DNA of 7,642 bases from Planctomycetota bacterium (GTDB lineage: Bacteria; Planctomycetota; Phycisphaerae; FEN-1346). A model generated the notes under the pieces. That model made no database searches. It was not told where the DNA came from and saw nothing but the letters and a program-made list of their open reading frames with translations. The translations under genes were made by a program, and so were the position numbers. The stretch covers positions 1-7,642 of the forward strand of contig JAPLML010000064.1 in the NCBI GenBank assembly GCA_026387055.1, read 5' to 3'. Positions 5,062-7,642 of this stretch are shown here, piece after piece; the stretch's first letter is position 1; each line of letters begins with the position of its first letter.

Positions 5062-6040
5062 GGCCCTCTGCCTCAGTGAGTTGAGGGGCGAGCGCAAGCG
5101 CCCCGTCGAGTCCGCCGCATTCCGCGCGGGCCACGGCATCGAGGGCGACGCCCACGCCGGCCCCTGGCACCGGCAGGTCAGCCTCCTCGCGGCCGGGGAC
5201 GTCGAGGCCGCGCGCCGCGCCGGCCTCCCGCACATCGGCCCCGGCGCGTTCGCCGAGAACGTGACCCTCTCGGGCCTGGACCTGGGGACGTTCGGCCTCG
5301 GCACGCGCCTGCGTCTCGGCCGCAACGTGGTCCTGGCGGTCACGCAGATCGGGAAGCGCTGCCACGCGCCCTGCGAGATCGGGCGCGCCACGGGCGACTG
5401 CCTGATGCCCCGCCGGGGCCTCTTCGCCCGCGTGGAGCAGGGCGGCACGGTCTGCGCCGGCGACGCCGCCGAGGTCGTCTCGCTCGTGCCGCGCGAGAGG
5501 TTCCAGGCGGTCGTCCTCACGATCAGCGACCGCTGTGCGCGCGGCGAGGCCCAGGACACTGCCGGCCCCGCGGTGGCCCGCCGCCTTGAAACAGGCCTGG
5601 CGGCCCACGTGTACGCGACGGCCGTCATTCCGGACGACGTGGCCGAGGTCGCCGACCGCCTCAAGCACTATGCCGACGGTCACTCGATCGACCTGGTGGT
5701 GACGGTCGGCGGCACCGGTTTCGCTCCGCGCGACGTGACGCCCGAGGCGACCCGCCAGGTTGTCGAGCGGCCCGCGCCGGGCCTCGACGAGGCGATGCGC
5801 GCGGCGTCGCTCGCCAAGACGCCGCACGCGGCGCTCTCGCGCGGGAACTCCGGCATCCGCGGCGCGACGCTCATCCTGAATCTCCCGGGCTCCGAGCGGG
5901 CGGCCGTCGAGAACCTGGACGCGGTCCTGAAGGCCCTGCCGCACGGCCTCGCGAAACTCCGCGGCGACCCGTCCGACTGCGCCCGGCCTGCCAACGGTGC
6001 AACCTCGCTCACCGCAGAGGAGCCGCCGGATGTTCGTTGA
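5048..6040 (+). CDS. MOSC domain fused to MogA/MoaB-type molybdopterin adenylyltransferase
   Basis: This 330-residue protein joins two molybdenum-cofactor modules. Residues 1-150 are a MOSC domain, the C-terminal sulfur-carrier domain type of Moco sulfurases, with GHGIEGDAHAG at 28-38 and the RCHAPC stretch giving C105 and C109; one of these is the likely conserved sulfur-carrying cysteine. Residues about 153-310 are a MogA/MoaB domain, which adenylylates molybdopterin before metal insertion: TISDRCARGE at 158-167, VGGTGFAPRDVTPEAT at 220-235, LSRGNSGIRG at 263-272 and LNLPGS at 277-282. The last 20 residues are low in family resemblance. The start overlaps moaC by 14 bp and the stop overlaps mobBA by 11 bp. 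GGGGG at 5036-5041 can serve as a Shine-Dalgarno. Domain assignments are firm; whether the MOSC part transfers sulfur to Moco here is inference. Confidence 0.92.
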   Translation: MARVEALCLSELRGERKRPVESAAFRAGHGIEGDAHAGPWHRQVSLLAAGDVEAARRAGLPHIGPGAFAENVTLSGLDLGTFGLGTRLRLGRNVVLAVTQIGKRCHAPCEIGRATGDCLMPRRGLFARVEQGGTVCAGDAAEVVSLVPRERFQAVVLTISDRCARGEAQDTAGPAVARRLETGLAAHVYATAVIPDDVAEVADRLKHYADGHSIDLVVTVGGTGFAPRDVTPEATRQVVERPAPGLDEAMRAASLAKTPHAALSRGNSGIRGATLILNLPGSERAAVENLDAVLKALPHGLAKLRGDPSDCARPANGATSLTAEEPPDVR

Positions 6041-7070
6041 CCTTCCCGTGTTCGGCGTCTTCGGCGCGAGCGGATCCGGCAAGACCACCCTCATCGAAGC
6101 GCTCCTCGCCCGCCTGCACGCGCGGGGCCTTGGCGTCGCGGTCGCCAAGATCCACGCCCACGGCATCGAGGTGGACCGGCCGGGGAAGGACAGCGACCGG
6201 TTCTTCCGGGCCGGCGCCGACTCGTACCTCGAGGGGCCCGACGAGGCGTTCCTCCGCACGCACCTGGCCGGCCGCGACCCGGCCGCGCGGCTGCGGGACC
6301 TGGCGCGCCGCTGCGACCTGGTGCTCGTCGAGGGCCGCAAGCGGATCGCGTGCGACAAGCTCTGGCTCCTCGGCGAAGGCGAGGCCGAGCCGCCGCCCGA
6401 GGCGGGCGATGTGGTCGCCGCCCTTGGGCGCACCGGCGACCGGGCCGAGAAAGCATGGACGCTTCTGAATGAGTGGCTTGCCCGCCGGTGGCTGGGAACG
6501 CCGGTGTACGGGGGCGTCCTCATCGGCGGCAAGAGCGCCCGCATGGGCCGGCCGAAGCACCTGATGGAATCCGGCGGCAAGACCTGGCTGGAGCGGGCGG
6601 TGCACGTGGTGCGCGGCGGCGCCGAGCGCGTCGTCATCGTCGGCGCGGGCGACGTTCCCGCGGCGCTCGGAGGCATCGCAAGGCTGCCCGACGTGCCGGA
6701 TGCCGAGGGGCCGATGGCGGGCCTCTTGGCCGCGATGCGCTGGGCGCCGCACGCCTCGTGGCTGGTGTCGGCGTGCGATCTGCCGGCCCTGACGGAGGGT
6801 GCTCTGAAGTGGCTGCTTTCGTCGCGCGCCCCTGGCGTCTGGGCGACGCTTCCGCGGCTGCCGGGCGGGGCGGGGGTCGAACCGCTGCTCGCCCACTATG
6901 ACTTTCGCGCCGGGCCGCTTCTCGAAAACCTGGCGGCGGAAGGGCGCTACTCGCTTTCGTTGCTGGCGGAGCATCCGAAGGTGGCGTCGCCGGCCCCGCC
7001 TGCGGAATTCGCGACGGCGTGGGAGAACGTAAACACTCCCGACGATCTCGCGCGGCGGCGCATCGTTTAG
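6030..7070 (+). CDS. MobB-MobA fusion, molybdopterin-guanine dinucleotide biosynthesis
   Basis: This 346-residue protein fuses MobB (GTP-binding accessory) to MobA, which attaches GMP to molybdenum cofactor to make the MGD form used by formate dehydrogenases and other DMSO-reductase-family enzymes. The MobB part shows a Walker A loop GASGSGKTT at 12-20, the family stretch HGIEVDRPGKDS with RAGA near 44-63, and LVLVEGR at 97-103. From about 157 the MobA nucleotidyltransferase begins: LIGGKSARMGRPK at 164-176 (a variant of LAGGxSxRMGxxK), SACDLP at 247-252 with the metal-binding Asp, and NVNTPDDL at 333-340, the classic MobA C-terminus. ATG 6030 is chosen because AGAGGAG lies at 6016-6022, and it overlaps the previous gene by 11 bp. 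The stop codon TAG and the last sense codons fall in a repeat that begins at 7064, so the C-terminus may have been reshaped by that repeat. Confidence 0.93.
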   Translation: MFVDLPVFGVFGASGSGKTTLIEALLARLHARGLGVAVAKIHAHGIEVDRPGKDSDRFFRAGADSYLEGPDEAFLRTHLAGRDPAARLRDLARRCDLVLVEGRKRIACDKLWLLGEGEAEPPPEAGDVVAALGRTGDRAEKAWTLLNEWLARRWLGTPVYGGVLIGGKSARMGRPKHLMESGGKTWLERAVHVVRGGAERVVIVGAGDVPAALGGIARLPDVPDAEGPMAGLLAAMRWAPHASWLVSACDLPALTEGALKWLLSSRAPGVWATLPRLPGGAGVEPLLAHYDFRAGPLLENLAAEGRYSLSLLAEHPKVASPAPPAEFATAWENVNTPDDLARRRIV

Positions 7071-7091
7071 CCGTCGCCGGTACGGCGACGG
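7071..7091. repeat. Palindromic hairpin repeat, family B, copy 3
   Basis: CCGTCGCCG (7071-7079) pairs with CGGCGACGG (7083-7091) around GTA. It begins immediately after the mobBA TAG, which is itself part of the repeat's GTTTAG lead. It could act as a terminator-like structure for the molybdopterin block. Confidence 0.75.
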
Positions 7092-7146
7092 TGGTTGGCC
7101 TTCGCGCGCATCCCCGTCGCCGTACCGGCGAGTACGTGTTTAGCGA

Positions 7147-7234
7147 GGGTGGCACGGTCACGCGCCGTTGCGTGACCGTGCTTGCTCGCCCACGGGACCA
7201 TGCACGGCCACGCAACGGCGCGTGGCCGTGCCAC
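7147..7234. repeat. BIME/MITE-like double-hairpin element, family C, copy 2
   Basis: The left arm (7149-7181, beginning GTGGCACGGTCACGCGCC) and right arm (7202-7234) are 33-bp inverted repeats with only two mismatches, around a 20-bp centre. The left arm is itself a palindrome (GCACGGTCACGC and GCGTGACCGTGC around GCCGTT), so the element consists of two inverted REP-like units. The left 35 bp (7147-7181) matches the copy at 3190-3224 with one difference. Confidence 0.8.
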
Positions 7235-7291
7235 TCGGCAATCTGGTATGGTGCTGAACACGTACACCGGCGACGGCTAAACGCAACATAT

Positions 7292-7642
7292 CTACACGCG
7301 CTCCTGGATCGAGTCCAGATACCCGACGGCGCCGGGGCTCAGCTCGGCGGCGTTCGCCGCGTCGGTGTCGATGTGCATGTCGAGCCGGAAGTCCGGGTCC
7401 ACGCGGACGATCACGTCGCCGAAGATCAGCGACCGGTCGCCGGGCACGCGCACGCGCACCGCGTCGTGGTCGCGCACGGCGAACTCCAGGGCGTCTTCCG
7501 GCGACATGTGGACGTGCCGCCGCGCGCAGATCACGCCGCGCTCCAGCCGCACCTCGCCGGCGGGCCCCTACAGCGTGTGGCCCGGCGTGCCGTCCAGGTC
7601 GCCCGAGAGACGCACGGGGGCGTCGTCGCCCAGCTTGAACTC
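7292..7642 (-). pseudogene. pduL: PduL-type phosphotransacylase, C-terminal part, with in-frame TAG
   Basis: PduL exchanges the acyl group between CoA and phosphate (propanoyl- or acetyl-CoA to acyl phosphate) and often replaces Pta. The gene reads right to left from beyond the window edge to TAG at 7294-7292. The C-terminal domain is clear: RLERGVICARRHVHMSPEDA with the metal-binding HxH, GDRSLIFGDVIVRVDP, and MHIDTDAANAAEL before GYLDS. Upstream in the same frame, FKLGDDAPVRLSGDLDGTPG is also typical of the family, but codon 7570-7568 is TAG, between TPGHTL and GPAGEV, a position where family members carry a sense codon. A GTG at 7552 could restart translation, but only for an incomplete domain. 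A nonsense mutation or base-call error seems likeliest. The genomic neighbour is the convergent mobBA across a repeat region. Confidence 0.85.

Larger units (their letters stand above)
7064..7283. repeat. 220-bp composite repeat region bounded by 18-bp perfect inverted repeats
   Basis: CGTTTAGCCGTCGCCGGT at 7064-7081 is repeated as its exact complement at 7266-7283. Between them lie a family B hairpin (7071-7091), a related inverted segment (about 7113-7131, containing CGTCGCCGTACCGGCGAG), another GTTTAG at 7138-7143 and the family C double hairpin (7147-7234). No coding sequence is supported within it, and it fills the whole spacer between the convergent mobBA and pduL. It looks like a MITE-like or nested-repeat unit; the left boundary overlaps the mobBA stop codon. 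Confidence 0.65.

Noticed and set aside
4952..6676. A 574-codon open frame on the minus strand, opposite MOSC-mogA and mobBA, with similar long frames at 3236-4354 and 3459-4937.
   Set aside because: These oppose confident plus-strand genes, and their Arg/Ala/Pro/Ser-rich products look like translation artefacts of high GC content.
7568..7570. Pyrrolysine at the pduL amber codon.
   Set aside because: TAG is used as an ordinary stop by mobBA and by pduL itself, and nothing in the window suggests Pyl decoding or a methylamine methyltransferase context.

Overview
This is a GC-rich bacterial window, roughly two-thirds G+C or more, with a strong G/C preference at codon third positions. It carries C1 (Wood-Ljungdahl methyl-branch) genes, molybdenum cofactor genes, a [NiFe] hydrogenase and a PduL-type phosphotransacylase. 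That combination suggests an anaerobic, H2- and formate-using, possibly acetogenic lineage. The high GC and many short palindromic intergenic repeats resemble environmental genomes of Planctomycetota or similar phyla, but this placement is a low-confidence inference.

Layout. (1) 2-538: the 3' end of a group 1-like [NiFe] hydrogenase large subunit. (2) 697-1410 metV and 1423-2325 metF encode the two subunits of a MetVF methylene-tetrahydrofolate reductase. metV is interrupted by one in-frame TGA exactly where the family has a conserved cysteine. The frame stays open and coding-like for 107 further codons, so a selenocysteine codon is the leading reading. (3) 2439-3147: folD, with an apparent out-of-frame internal deletion of about 65 codons. 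(4) 3429-7070: a tight molybdopterin block of moaA, moaC, a MOSC-MogA fusion and a MobB-MobA fusion; the last three genes overlap. (5) 7292-7642, minus strand: the C-terminal part of pduL with an in-frame TAG.

How the genes fit together. MetVF and FolD interconvert methyl-, methylene- and methenyl-tetrahydrofolate in the methyl branch. Molybdopterin cofactor is needed by formate dehydrogenase, which feeds that branch and is often itself a selenoprotein. The hydrogenase supplies electrons, and PduL connects acetyl-CoA to acetyl phosphate. No formate dehydrogenase, sel genes or acetyl-CoA synthase lie in the window, so the pathway reading is inference from the genes present.

Intergenic DNA is short (longest 3148-3428 and 7071-7291) and is largely filled by three families of palindromic repeats: a hairpin with CGCGGCGGGTC arms, a hairpin with CCGTCGCCG arms, and an ~85-bp double-hairpin (BIME-like) element. 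The best lead is the putative Sec-containing MetV. The caveat is that folD and pduL are also interrupted, so sequence error or gene decay must be excluded.
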